A DNA stretch of 64,000 nucleotides from Nitrospirales bacterium (GTDB taxonomy: Bacteria > Nitrospirota > Nitrospiria > Nitrospirales > UBA8639), in the NCBI GenBank assembly GCA_021604145.1, contig BQIX01000001.1, positions 186,001 through 250,000 on the forward strand, read 5' to 3'. Of the stretch, positions 34,785 through 43,536 are shown piece by piece (the stretch's first letter is position 1; each line of letters begins with the position of its first letter). The translations under genes and the position numbers were made by a program. The notes below the pieces were generated by a model. It had not been told where the DNA came from and searched no databases. It saw only the letters and a list, made by a program, of their open reading frames with translations.

Positions 34785-36725
34785 ATGAATCCTAAATCAA
34801 GAGAAGAACAACTTGAGCATGAATTATTTGCCCTACGTGAAGAGGTGGCCGAACTTCGTGCCATTCATAATATTCATAAGCATACAAAAGAAGGATTGGA
34901 AGCCATTGAGCTTCAGCTTGCTGGGGTCATCCACTCTGCCATGGACGCCATTATTACCGTTGATGAAGCGCAAGAAATTGTCATTTTCAATGCGGCTGCC
35001 GAAAAGATGTTTGGGTGTTCGGCTCCTGAAGTCATCGGCACAACTATTGATCGGTTTATTCCTTTACAATTTCGCGAGAACCATCATCATCATATTGAAC
35101 AGTTTGGCCATGCGATGGTTACAAATCGCCGCATGGGAGATTTGGGCGCTATTTCGGGTCTGCGCACCAATGGTGAGGAATTTCCAATTGAAGCGTCAAT
35201 TTCTCGCGTCGAGGTTTCCGGTCATAAATTATTTACCGTGATTCTTCGGGATATTTCAGAGCGAAAGCTGGCTGAAGAACACATTACACAATTAGGAAGT
35301 TTGCTGGATGAATCCTTAAATGAAATCTTCTTATTTGATGTCGAAACATTAAAATTTGTCCGGGTCAATCGTGGGGCACAGGAAAATCTTGGTTACTCGA
35401 TGGAGGAGCTAAGTCAGATGACCCCAGTGTCTTTGAAGCCAGAGTTTACCCATGAAACGTTTGGAAAGCTTATTCAACCATTGAGAGCTGGCACCGTTCC
35501 AAGGATTGAGTTTCGTACGAAACACTGTCGAAAAGATGGAACGCACTACCCAGTTGAGGTTCATCTCCAACTCGTGGCTCATAAATCGACTCAGGTGTTT
35601 GTGGCAATCATCCTTGATCTCAGCGAACGGCTGAAGGCTGAAGCAGCCTTGCAAGAAACTCAACGAACCTTGTCCACCTTGATGAAAAATCTTCCAGGAA
35701 TGGTCTATCGATGTACGAATGATACTGGTTGGCCCATAGAGTTTATAAGTTCCGGGTGTCACCTGCTTACGGGATATTCGCCTGAAGATTTTGTCAAAAA
35801 CCGAAAGGTTTCTTACGGTCGAGATGTGATTGCACCAGAAGATCGAGAGCGAATATGGAAAGAAGTTGAAGCTGCGAATGCAGAACGTCGATCTTTTCAA
35901 TTGTCGTATAAAATACAAACTGCGGATGGATCAACAAAATGGGTATGGGAACAGGGGGCAGGAGTCTTTTCTGCTGATGGAACCCTTTGTGCGTTGGAGG
36001 GCTATATCTTTGATGTGACTCAAGTAAAAACTCTGGAAGATCGACTTCGAAAGACGGAACGACTCGCTGAGTTAGGTACGTTAGCGTCAGGAATGGCCCA
36101 TGAAATCGGCACTCCCATGAACGTCATCTTAGGACGTGCCGAATTCTTGATGAGAAAAAGCTCTGATGAGAATACGAAGAAAGGGCTGGAGACAATCGTG
36201 ACACAAGTTGAGCGTATTACCAAAATCATGAATCAATTGCTCAGTTTTGCGAGAAAGCGACCAGTTGAACGTCGTCCTCTTGACCTTGCCACGATCATTT
36301 TGACAACACTTGATATTATGCGAGAACGCTTGAATACTCATCAGATACAGGTTGAGACGGATATGGATCCCGACAGGCCACATGTCTTTGCTGATCAAGA
36401 TCAGCTTAGTCAAGTCCTCTTGAACTTAGTCCTGAACTCATGTCACGCCATGCCTGAGGGTGGCACTCTTCGAATCGCTATTGGGACTAGCAACAACCTA
36501 ATGCATCTGACCCTTTCAGACACAGGCAGTGGAATCAAGAAAGAAGACCTTTCCAGGCTTTTTGATCCCTTTTTTACAACCAAACCAGTTGGAGAAGGGA
36601 CAGGGTTAGGCTTAACGGTCGTCCATGGCATCATTCAAGAGCATGATGGGTTAATTCGTGTGGAGAGCGAACTTGGGAAGGGAACTGCCTTTCATATTTT
36701 CTTGCCAATTTATCACTCTGGTTGA
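34785..36725 (+). CDS. Soluble PAS-domain sensor histidine kinase (NtrB/FixL-like)
   Basis: 646 residues, with no transmembrane segment. A short coiled coil (LEHELFALREEVAELRAIH) leads to three PAS domains: about residues 45-165 (AMDAIITVDEAQEIVIFNAAAEKMFG), 170-285 (EIFLFDVETLKFVRVNRGAQE) and 300-415 (GMVYRCTNDTGWPIEFISSG, ending in a PAC motif). The kinase core has the H-box LASGMAHEIGTPMNVILGRAE, N-box NLVLNSCHAMPEGG and G-boxes DTGSGIKKED and GEGTGLGLTV. It probably phosphorylates the upstream NtrC-type regulator. With no membrane span, it must sense a cytosolic signal such as redox state, oxygen or energy status; which one is not evident. Confidence 0.92.
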   Translation: MNPKSREEQLEHELFALREEVAELRAIHNIHKHTKEGLEAIELQLAGVIHSAMDAIITVDEAQEIVIFNAAAEKMFGCSAPEVIGTTIDRFIPLQFRENHHHHIEQFGHAMVTNRRMGDLGAISGLRTNGEEFPIEASISRVEVSGHKLFTVILRDISERKLAEEHITQLGSLLDESLNEIFLFDVETLKFVRVNRGAQENLGYSMEELSQMTPVSLKPEFTHETFGKLIQPLRAGTVPRIEFRTKHCRKDGTHYPVEVHLQLVAHKSTQVFVAIILDLSERLKAEAALQETQRTLSTLMKNLPGMVYRCTNDTGWPIEFISSGCHLLTGYSPEDFVKNRKVSYGRDVIAPEDRERIWKEVEAANAERRSFQLSYKIQTADGSTKWVWEQGAGVFSADGTLCALEGYIFDVTQVKTLEDRLRKTERLAELGTLASGMAHEIGTPMNVILGRAEFLMRKSSDENTKKGLETIVTQVERITKIMNQLLSFARKRPVERRPLDLATIILTTLDIMRERLNTHQIQVETDMDPDRPHVFADQDQLSQVLLNLVLNSCHAMPEGGTLRIAIGTSNNLMHLTLSDTGSGIKKEDLSRLFDPFFTTKPVGEGTGLGLTVVHGIIQEHDGLIRVESELGKGTAFHIFLPIYHSG

Positions 36726-36808
36726 TAAACAATAGTTTCACGTTTCAAGAATCAGGTTTCAGGTCTGAAGTCTTAAGTCAACAATCCTAACTTTAAACTG
36801 TATACAAA

Positions 36809-37693
36809 TCATGTGTGCCCTTCCGGCTCGACATGCACGATCACGTCTTCAACATTTGGAAAATGTTTCTTCATCGCGTCTTCCGCATCATGGGCCAACT
36901 GATGGGCTAACTGGATGGAGATGTGCGGTTGAACGTGAATTGAAAGATCAACAAAGACATGACTAGAAAGACCCCGTGTTCGAATCTCATGACAATCGAG
37001 TATCCCTGGAATCTCCATAACGACAGAATGAACCCTATCCGGATCTAGGCGAACTTTATCCACAAGGGAATCCGTGACTTCTTTGAGCACCTTGATCGCT
37101 GTCCATGCAATGACGACCGCAACAAACATGGCGACAAGAGGATCGACAATGGGATATCCAAGTCGAATAGCCAATAAACCAATGAGCACGGAGAACGAGG
37201 TCAATACGTCACTGGCGGTATGGTAAGAGTCCGCAATCAAAATTTCACTGTGTAATTCCTTTCCCTTTCTTTGTTCCCACCTTGTCACTCCAAGATTAAT
37301 CAACATCGTTGTGATCATGACTCCAAAGCTCAGCCCCGTGACTTGAGGGGTAGCCTCTTGTTCCAGTGCGTGAATGCTTTTCCACAGTAAATACAGACAT
37401 GTGCCAAGCAGCATCCCCCCAATTCCAGCAGCAGCAAGGACTTCAAATTTTTTATGTCCATAGGGATGATCCTTATCAGGAGGGTTCGAGGCTAACCACA
37501 ATCCAGTTAGCCCAATGACATTTGAAACTCCATCGAACAGGGAATGAAATCCATCCGCTTGCATCCCTAAGGACCCGGTGATTAATCCATAGCTCAGTTT
37601 AGCGAGAGCGACGAAGAGGTTGAGGATGAGGATCGACCAAAGGACAAATCGTATCTCTTGAAGTCTGCTGATTGGTGAATGTGTTTTGCTCAT
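36809..37693 (-). CDS. Cation diffusion facilitator (CDF) metal exporter
   Basis: 294 residues. Six membrane helices with the CDF signatures: NLFVALAKLSYGLITGSLGMQADGFHSLFDGVSNVIGL contains the first metal-site HxxxD, and DSYHTASDVLTSFSVLIGL the second. The cytoplasmic C-terminal domain follows (VHSVVMEIPGILDCHEIRTRG, VFVDLSIHVQPHIS). It exchanges Zn2+, Fe2+, Mn2+ or similar against protons; the metal cannot be named. It is next to a proton antiporter gene on the same strand, 39 bases away, suggesting co-transcription. Confidence 0.92.
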   Translation of the reverse strand: MSKTHSPISRLQEIRFVLWSILILNLFVALAKLSYGLITGSLGMQADGFHSLFDGVSNVIGLTGLWLASNPPDKDHPYGHKKFEVLAAAGIGGMLLGTCLYLLWKSIHALEQEATPQVTGLSFGVMITTMLINLGVTRWEQRKGKELHSEILIADSYHTASDVLTSFSVLIGLLAIRLGYPIVDPLVAMFVAVVIAWTAIKVLKEVTDSLVDKVRLDPDRVHSVVMEIPGILDCHEIRTRGLSSHVFVDLSIHVQPHISIQLAHQLAHDAEDAMKKHFPNVEDVIVHVEPEGHT

Positions 37694-37732
37694 ATCTCAT
37701 CAATGCGTAGGAATTCGTCCTAATCAGTTTAG

Positions 37733-38953
37733 CTATTTTGGAAGAACTCTTCGCATAATAACAAGGGTTAGGAAGGTCGTGATCACGACCATGAGCACTA
37801 ATGCTGAAAACAGGTTTGAAACAATAAGGTTTTCATTATTCCCATAAGCAAATAGGCCTGCCTCATACGCAATACTTAACACGACAAGCTCTACCGCCCC
37901 ACGACTACTCATGCCGACCCCGACCGCCAATGCCTCCTGACGATTGAGTCCTAGCCAGTAAGCAGGCAGACTCGATCCGATTAACTTACCGACAAAGGCG
38001 ATGACGACGAGTAGAAGGATAAACAGGGGAATCTGAATCACGGCATCGAATGCCACATTGAGTCCAATCCAAATGAAAAATAATGGGCCAAGGACTCCTT
38101 GAGTAATCCCTGTCGCGATTAATTTCATTTCTTCATACGCTTCCTGACCGACCCGACTTGGTTCAAAGTAAAGTCCAGCCATAAAGGCTCCGAGAATCCA
38201 ATGCATTCCGAGAGCTTCTGCGAGAAGACCGTATGCTAAGGCCACAGCCATCAGAGCGCTGAACTCCACGGCAGCGAGTTTCAGCGCTTTGAGGCTCTGA
38301 CTAACTTTTGGATACACATGGATGCCCAGGCTAATGGTAATGCCGAAGAAGATGCCGACCTTGCCTAGAAGAATGATGAAAGCCATGGGGTCTGGGATAT
38401 GCCCGGTCTGAATCATCGAGGTCAGGATGGCCAGGAAGAATAATCCGAGAATATCGTCAACAATGGCTGCGCCAACAATTGTTTGTCCTATTCTTGAATG
38501 GAGTAATTCGAATTCTGCCAGGACCTTGATCGTCGCTGGAATAGAGGTAATAGACATGGTGATGCCAATCAGAAAGGCCTGAATGGACTTGACCTCTGAT
38601 TCGGGAAGAAATAGCCATCCCAAGATAACGCCGGCGAGCAAAGGAGCAAGCGCACCTCCAAGAGCCACAAAAATGGCACTACGTGAATTTTGTCGAAGTT
38701 CATCGAGTTTTGATTCAATTCCTGCCAACAGGACAAGAAAAAATATTCCAAGATGAGCAATCACTTCTAGAGTCTTGCTCGCGGTAAACTGAGTGAAAAT
38801 GGGAACTGATGGCCCACAAAGAGCCGCGGCGGCGGCTAACAAAACGCCAGCACTGAGTTCGCCCACTGCGGAGGGTTGCCCAATGCGTTCAGCCGTCTCT
38901 CCGAAGACCCTGGCAAGTAAAATGAGGATTAGAAGCTCGAGGAGGACATTCAA
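37733..38953 (-). CDS. CPA2-type Na+(K+)/H+ antiporter
   Basis: 406 residues with about 12 hydrophobic segments. Family features are AERIGQPSAVGELSAGVLL at the start, the paired charged region IVGAAIVDDILGLFFLAIL that forms the ion site, and a late GVGMSSRGAVELVVLSIAYEAGL. It lacks the C-terminal TrkA-N domain of KefB/KefC, so it is a shorter, NapA-like form. It should exchange monovalent cations for protons and help with pH and salt balance. It is the first gene of a two-gene unit with the CDF exporter. Confidence 0.9.
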   Translation of the reverse strand: MNVLLELLILILLARVFGETAERIGQPSAVGELSAGVLLAAAAALCGPSVPIFTQFTASKTLEVIAHLGIFFLVLLAGIESKLDELRQNSRSAIFVALGGALAPLLAGVILGWLFLPESEVKSIQAFLIGITMSITSIPATIKVLAEFELLHSRIGQTIVGAAIVDDILGLFFLAILTSMIQTGHIPDPMAFIILLGKVGIFFGITISLGIHVYPKVSQSLKALKLAAVEFSALMAVALAYGLLAEALGMHWILGAFMAGLYFEPSRVGQEAYEEMKLIATGITQGVLGPLFFIWIGLNVAFDAVIQIPLFILLLVVIAFVGKLIGSSLPAYWLGLNRQEALAVGVGMSSRGAVELVVLSIAYEAGLFAYGNNENLIVSNLFSALVLMVVITTFLTLVIMRRVLPK

Positions 38954-39046
38954 GAGAATCCTTTATGGCTTAACAAGGCGATTTGTTATGTACACGTTAT
39001 GATACTGTTTAGCTTTCATGGTTACGCGTTGCCAGGGAAATGGAAT

Positions 39047-39473
39047 CTAGAGCACAGGATAATTTACCGTTCGAATAACTTGCTCTGCGTTGCTGCCAGA
39101 AAAGATGCGCCTGACATCATCCCATCACGACGAGATCGACTTTCTCCAACTGTGCGGTTCGAGTCATTTGGGCAAAGGGTTTTCCTTCCCTTAAGAAACG
39201 CCTAATCTTGATCCCTTTTACTTCTTCTGTCTTCAGTAAATCTCTGGCTAGAAGTCTGGCGTGATGCCGAAGACATTTTAGAGGTCTTTTCTTCAGATGG
39301 TCTAGCGAGACCCATGGCATTGAGGGCTTCCAACGTCTTGAAATCGATAACATGGAGCAGAATAACTTGAGCTTCAAACGTTTTTGCTAGTTGGAGGCCC
39401 ATCGAAAATTCTGCACGGGAACTGAGGGACAATCAACAGGCGTCAAGATTTTCTTGAACGATGTGTTACCCAC
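39047..39473 (-). pseudogene. Universal stress protein gene, broken by at least three frameshifts
   Basis: Starting at GTG 39473 after AAAGGAG, the minus strand reads GNTSFKKILTPVD. It shifts to SSRAEFSMGLQLAKTFEAQV and ILLHVIDFKTLEALNAMGLA, then to LLARDLLKTEEVKGIKIRRF and LEKVDLVVMG, and finally to RRIFSGSNAEQVIRTVNYPV before a stop at 39047. Joined, these make a complete single-domain Usp. The part of the ATP loop after VVMG is deleted. The upstream sigma-54 promoter (39502-39517) is still intact, so decay is probably recent. Confidence 0.85.
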
Positions 39474-39501
39474 AGTCGTTTCTCCTTTACCTTTTAGTCT
39501 C

Positions 39502-39517
39502 AGCAAGCCGGATGCCA
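39502..39517 (-). promoter_or_regulatory. Sigma-54 promoter of the decayed Usp gene
   Basis: Minus-strand TGGCATCCGGCTTGCT keeps TGGCA at -24 and TTGCT at -12 with the correct ten-base GG/GC spacing. The predicted start is about 18 bases before the GTG start and just upstream of AAAGGAG. Confidence 0.65.
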
Positions 39518-39745
39518 TGACAGAGCGATCAAGCTCCTTTATGGGAAACGGCTACCGAACCGTCAATTTATTTAGAACGCGAAAAGTTTTGAGGAATGCT
39601 TCATCACAGACCGTAGGAAAATTCCACAGTTTGGTGTCATCTTAGTGTCCCAAATAAGGGCAAAGGAAAGGCGGGGGAAAGGCAAAGGACGTTGAATATC
39701 TCAAGGTAGCAAAGTCAGCCATATTGGACGATTGAGCGCAGCTTC

Positions 39746-39761
39746 TGGTCCTTCTTTTGCT
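39746..39761 (+). promoter_or_regulatory. Sigma-54 promoter of the redox/CcdA fusion gene
   Basis: TGGTCCTTCTTTTGCT has TGG and TTGCT at the right spacing but a weaker middle of the -24 box. It is 66 bases before the GTG start at 39827. The rest of 39518-39826 has no supported gene. Confidence 0.5.
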
Positions 39762-39826
39762 ATAGACATATCAATGCTTGGTAACTAAAGCCTTGGAGTT
39801 GAAACCTTTGGAGGGAAAAGAGAGTC

Positions 39827-41029
39827 GTGATTGCTAAACAGGTTTTTGCGATAGTGTGCGTTATAGTTTTGCTGGGAATGGCGCCCAACCCCAAAGTTCC
39901 ACAAGAGTCACACCCTGTTGATCTCGAAGTGTTTGTTCGCAAGGGTTGTCCTCATTGTGCAGCAGCAAAAACTTTTCTGAAGCAACTGAAAGGTGAAGAT
40001 CCACAAATTCGAATAAAAATACGAGACCTTGATGAGGATCAAGAGGCCCTCACTCGATTAACTCATCTTGCGTCAAGGTTGGGTGTCAAACATATTGGTG
40101 TTCCTACATTTTATATTCAAGGCGAACTTGTTGTTGGGTTTACATCGGAAGAAGTCACAGGCCAAATGATTCGGAATTTATTAGCCAGACCTCCTCCTCA
40201 GTCCAAACACGATCCCCCGGATGGAACGTGTGCTCTGAAGAATGACGAGCCATGTACGTCTTCGATAACGCATAAGCCCACCGAGACATCGGAGATTACT
40301 CTTCCATTCGTTGGTCCTCGCAGCCTACCTGATCTTGGTCTTCCGCTCTTTACCGTACTACTTGGTCTTCTCGACGGATTCAATCCATGTGCCATGTGGG
40401 TGTTGCTTTTTTTGCTTTCCCTTCTGGCAACGCTTCGTGATCGACAGAAGATGTTTCTGATAGCGGGCACATTTGTTGTCGTGAGTGGGCTCGTCTATTT
40501 CGCGTTCATGGCAGCATGGCTCAACGTGTTCCTTATCATAGGGTATTCCCGCGTGACGCAACTCCTGTTGGGAGGAATCGCACTGATAATTGGGGCGATT
40601 AATGTCAAAGATTTCTTCGCCTTTCGAAAAGGAGTCTCTCTCACGATTCCAGAATCAGCAAAGCCAGGACTGTACACGCGGATGCGGAAGATCCTTCAAG
40701 CAGAACATACGCTAGGTGCCCTGTTTGGGGTCATCGTTCTTGCAACGCTGGTGAATATGATTGAGTTGGTATGTACCGCAGGATTTCCAGCGATCTATAC
40801 TGAATTACTGGCCCGTCAAGATTTCGAATGGTGGCGGTATTACAGCTACCTTGGCCTATACAATCTTGCCTATATTGCAGATGATGTTTTTATGGTGACA
40901 ATTGCTGTGTTCACCTTGAGCCATCGAAAGTTACAAGAACGAGAAGGACGTTGGTTAAAACTTATCAGTGGCGTGGTGATGATTGGATTAGGCACCACTC
41001 TTATTGGATCACCTGGCTGGTTAGTGTAA
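39827..41029 (+). CDS. Thioredoxin/glutaredoxin-like domain fused to CcdA/DsbD-type membrane domain
   Basis: 400 residues from GTG 39827 after GGAGGGAAAAG. An N-terminal signal anchor (FAIVCVIVLLGMAP) leads to a thioredoxin-fold domain with CPHC at about residues 39-42 and the cis-proline in HIGVPTFYIQG. A linker follows, then about six membrane helices from residue 165 with LLDGFNPCAMWVLLFLLSLL and MIELVCTAGFPAIYTELL; the paired cysteines match CcdA. The predicted job is to move reducing power from the cytosol to periplasmic thiols, for example for cytochrome c assembly. That suits a region rich in c-type cytochromes. Confidence 0.85.
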   Translation: MIAKQVFAIVCVIVLLGMAPNPKVPQESHPVDLEVFVRKGCPHCAAAKTFLKQLKGEDPQIRIKIRDLDEDQEALTRLTHLASRLGVKHIGVPTFYIQGELVVGFTSEEVTGQMIRNLLARPPPQSKHDPPDGTCALKNDEPCTSSITHKPTETSEITLPFVGPRSLPDLGLPLFTVLLGLLDGFNPCAMWVLLFLLSLLATLRDRQKMFLIAGTFVVVSGLVYFAFMAAWLNVFLIIGYSRVTQLLLGGIALIIGAINVKDFFAFRKGVSLTIPESAKPGLYTRMRKILQAEHTLGALFGVIVLATLVNMIELVCTAGFPAIYTELLARQDFEWWRYYSYLGLYNLAYIADDVFMVTIAVFTLSHRKLQEREGRWLKLISGVVMIGLGTTLIGSPGWLV

Positions 41030-41148
41030 TGAACATTCGACGCAAGTTTGTCATTGAAGATGGCAAAGAAGCGGTTGGCTTACTCTCATCGACACCTGAT
41101 CTTCCTGCACGCTGTATAATGGTATGTTTATTGCTCGATATTATTTAG
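41029..41148 (+). CDS. Small ORF overlapping the CcdA gene stop, doubtful
   Basis: 39 codons starting in a TAATG overlap. The product MNIRRKFVIEDGKEAVGLLS resembles the first strand of dienelactone-hydrolase-like proteins and then ends, so it may be a truncated relic. The last part coincides with a sigma-54 promoter (41120-41135), which argues against a maintained coding role. Confidence 0.25.
   Translation: MNIRRKFVIEDGKEAVGLLSSTPDLPARCIMVCLLLDII
41120..41135 (+). promoter_or_regulatory. Sigma-54 promoter of the macro-domain/Usp operon
   Basis: TGGTATGTTTATTGCT matches TGGCACGNNNNTTGCW with two mismatches, and GG and GC are ten bases apart. The leader to the macro-domain ATG at 41263 would be about 115 bases. 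The space contains a GGGAGGG ribosome site. Confidence 0.65.
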
Positions 41149-41262
41149 GGCAGGGGATGAGAGTCATCCATGTTCGATACATACAAGCGGCGGTAACTCT
41201 GTTGAGAAGTCGTTTAATTTAAGAGGATCAACAAAAACTTTACTTGTAGGGAGGGTGAATTA

Positions 41263-41751
41263 ATGATTCATGAAGTTGAAGGAGACATTCTACTGACAGA
41301 CGCTGAATGCATTGCACATGGGGTGGCACCAGAAGATCATTTTTCGCAAGGACTGGCACTCAGTTTACGGGAAGAATGGCCTTCCATGGTAAAAGATTTT
41401 CGTCATTATTGCCAAACCTCAAACCCGAAACCTGGCGAAGTTGTTGTGTGGGGAGGTCCTGGGGGAAAACGTCTTATCCATTTACTGACACAAGAAGCTT
41501 CCCCCGTTCAAGGCGGTCGACCTGGTCGGGCGACAACAGTGTATATCAATCATGCATTGCGAGAACTGAAATTATTGATTGAGAAAGAGGGTGTGAAGAG
41601 CCTTGCATTACCGAGATTGGCGACTGGCGTTGGAGGGCTGAAGTGGGAAGAGGTGCGACCCCTAATTATTCAACAACTTGGTGATCTGGCCATCCCAATT
41701 TATGTGTATACGGTATTTCATAAAGGTGTCAAGGCGAAGGAGGAAGTATGA
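41263..41751 (+). CDS. Macro-domain protein (ADP-ribose/NAD-metabolite binding)
   Basis: 162 residues with a GGGAGG ribosome site. Macro-fold landmarks: EVEGDILLTDAECIAHGVAPEDHFSQGLAL at the N terminus (the ADP-ribose-binding Asp and loop), GEVVVWGGPGGKRLIHLLTQ, then SLALPRLATGVGGLKWEEV, the phosphate-binding loop. Members bind ADP-ribose or reverse ADP-ribosylation; activity of this one cannot be read. Its stop overlaps the ATG of a Usp gene by four bases, so the two are translationally coupled. Confidence 0.85.
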   Translation: MIHEVEGDILLTDAECIAHGVAPEDHFSQGLALSLREEWPSMVKDFRHYCQTSNPKPGEVVVWGGPGGKRLIHLLTQEASPVQGGRPGRATTVYINHALRELKLLIEKEGVKSLALPRLATGVGGLKWEEVRPLIIQQLGDLAIPIYVYTVFHKGVKAKEEV

Positions 41752-42662
41752 AAGTTTTATGTGCGGTTGACGGATCTGAATTTTCAGATTGGGCCGTTGA
41801 GGCGTTGGGGACATTGTTTCATCAATCCCTAAAAGAGGTCGTGCTCCTCCATGTCGTCGATGATGTGCAGTTGCGACAGGGTATGAAAAAAGAGGGCGCG
41901 AGTCAGGCCAAAGTCACGAAGGTGATCACGGCGATGAATCAACATGGCAAACAGCTGTTGAAGCAGGCTGAAATCCACGCTGCGCTCGTCATCAATCAGG
42001 CACAGACGAAACCCTTTGTGGCGATTCGGACGGTGTTAATGCACGGCCATGTCACCAATGTGGTCACGAAACAGGCTGAAAAACGAAAAGTCGACTTAAT
42101 TGTCATGGGATCACGGGGGCTGAGTAATATCACTGGCTATTTGATGGGGAGTGTCTCACGAAAAGTTTTGACGCATGCGCCCTGTGCGGTCTTAACAGTA
42201 AAAGAGCCGATTCCTGAAAAGCCAAAGATTGTTTTAGCCGTTGATGGCTCAAATGCTTCGAAGCGTGCTGTCGCCGCGTTTCATTCATGGATCTATCAGG
42301 AGGCTATTGCACTTCACGTTCTCTCGGTTGTCCCACAGTTTCTCACGGATATAGGTCCAAAGCTTCTTTCGAAATCGCACGTACAAGGTTTGATGAAGCC
42401 GTTTCAACAGCGCGCAAAGGAAGTCACCGCACAATATCGAGCGTTCTTTCTTAAGGAAGGGTATCGGGTGACAGTCGATGTTAAAGAGGGCGATCCAAGA
42501 AAAATAATTCTTGATCAGCTCGAAACCAAAAAAGTTGATTTGGCAGTTTTAGGCTCAAAGGGATTAACCGGACCCGAACGATTCCAAATGGGTAGCGTCT
42601 CTGAATGGGTGGCGGGGTATACGTCATGCTCAACATTGGTGATTCGCCCTCGAGTGTCATAA
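41748..42662 (+). CDS. Tandem-domain universal stress protein
   Basis: 304 residues with two Usp domains. Domain 1 goes from KVLCAVDGSEFSDWAVEAL to VMGSRGLSNITGYLMGSVSRKVL. Domain 2 goes from KIVLAVDGSNASKRAVAAF to VLGSKGLTGPERFQMGSVSEWVAG. Both nucleotide loops are complete. It shares an operon and a sigma-54 promoter with the macro-domain protein. The GAAGGAGG site lies inside the end of the macro gene. Confidence 0.93.
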   Translation: MKVLCAVDGSEFSDWAVEALGTLFHQSLKEVVLLHVVDDVQLRQGMKKEGASQAKVTKVITAMNQHGKQLLKQAEIHAALVINQAQTKPFVAIRTVLMHGHVTNVVTKQAEKRKVDLIVMGSRGLSNITGYLMGSVSRKVLTHAPCAVLTVKEPIPEKPKIVLAVDGSNASKRAVAAFHSWIYQEAIALHVLSVVPQFLTDIGPKLLSKSHVQGLMKPFQQRAKEVTAQYRAFFLKEGYRVTVDVKEGDPRKIILDQLETKKVDLAVLGSKGLTGPERFQMGSVSEWVAGYTSCSTLVIRPRVS

Positions 42663-42707
42663 CAGATCTTATAGAGTTTTAACTTTTCTCTAGTACATCT
42701 AAGTTTT

Positions 42708-42749
42708 CCCTCGCCCCCTTTCCAGGGGGAGAGGGCAAGGGTGAGAGGG
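42708..42749. repeat. REP-like palindromic repeat, copy 3
   Basis: CCCTCGCCCCCTTTCCAGGGGG, a near-perfect stem, followed by AGAGGG, GGGTGAGAGGG and then TTCTTTTT. It is the best-formed member of the family at 541, 6643 and 44749. Its position 45 bases after the Usp stop with a T-rich tail would let it work as a terminator. Confidence 0.55.
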
Positions 42750-43283
42750 TTCTTTTTAATCAAAGAGTTTAAGCACAATATTTTTACATGAGTTTGAAAA
42801 CTTAGACCTCATTTCCTAAATCGTCGTCTTTCACCCTGCAGTCATGTCCGCGGTCATCGTCGATTCATAGGCCTATTATGGTTGGCGTGGGGTCTTGCGC
42901 TGTGCTCATTTTTTAATAGTTCAGGTCAGTGCGATATGGTTTCCCGATAAAGGCGGGGAGCCATCCGATAAAACCCTCCGATGAATAAGATTTCGATTTT
43001 GGACGCTTCGATCATTTGCAATATGGTTAAGGCATGTGGGCTTGTCAGGATGAACTCCTGGTGTACTTGTTTGACCTCCCTTCGCCAGTCTTCATCTCTG
43101 TACGTCTGCTGCTTGCAGGAAAGCCCTAATCGTAAAACCTAGGGATGTTTTTTTAAACGAGGATTTTTCCTAGTTGTGAAATGGTGTTCCTTTGGTATTG
43201 TCATCATGAGTTTCCATACAGGTGGCATATTCAAATGAGAGGCCATTTAAGAGCGGTTTGTAACAATTCCAGAAGTTGAAGCT
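42750..43283. other. Gene-poor stretch with one decayed frame
   Basis: The minus strand from about 43142 to 42926 has a frame reading WRREVKQVHQEFILTSPHAL, then KIEILFIGGFYRMAPRLYRE, with no start codon. It has coding-like composition but no family I recognise, and may be a truncated relic. The rest is featureless. Confidence 0.25.
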
Positions 43284-43533
43284 TTACGTAAGCAGTCGTT
43301 CATATTCATCGTGACGGCCAATCCACACCCAGATAAAGTCCTCTCCATCTTTAACAGCTAAAGTCCTGTGGTTGATTCCCACGCGGGCTGACCAAAACCC
43401 ACCAATCTTTTTGAAATGGAGAGAAGGATGCCGGGGGGCATTTTTGAGGAGCTGGAAGTTCTGTTTGGCTAGATTCTTGATGGGGCAGGAAGTGTTTCAA
43501 GGCGTTTCCTAAAGCAACCGTTGGGCGATGCAT
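43284..43533 (-). pseudogene. RelE/ParE-like toxin, frameshifted
   Basis: From ATG 43533 the first frame gives MHRPTVALGNALKHFLP. After one frame change it continues IKNLAKQNFQLLKNAPRHPS, LHFKKIGGFWSARVGINHRT and FIWVWIGRHDEYERLLT to a stop at 43284. The second part is the classic C-terminal body and HDEY end of ParE/RelE-type toxins. The frameshift destroys it, unless it is a read error. Confidence 0.75.
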
Positions 43534-43536
43534 TTA

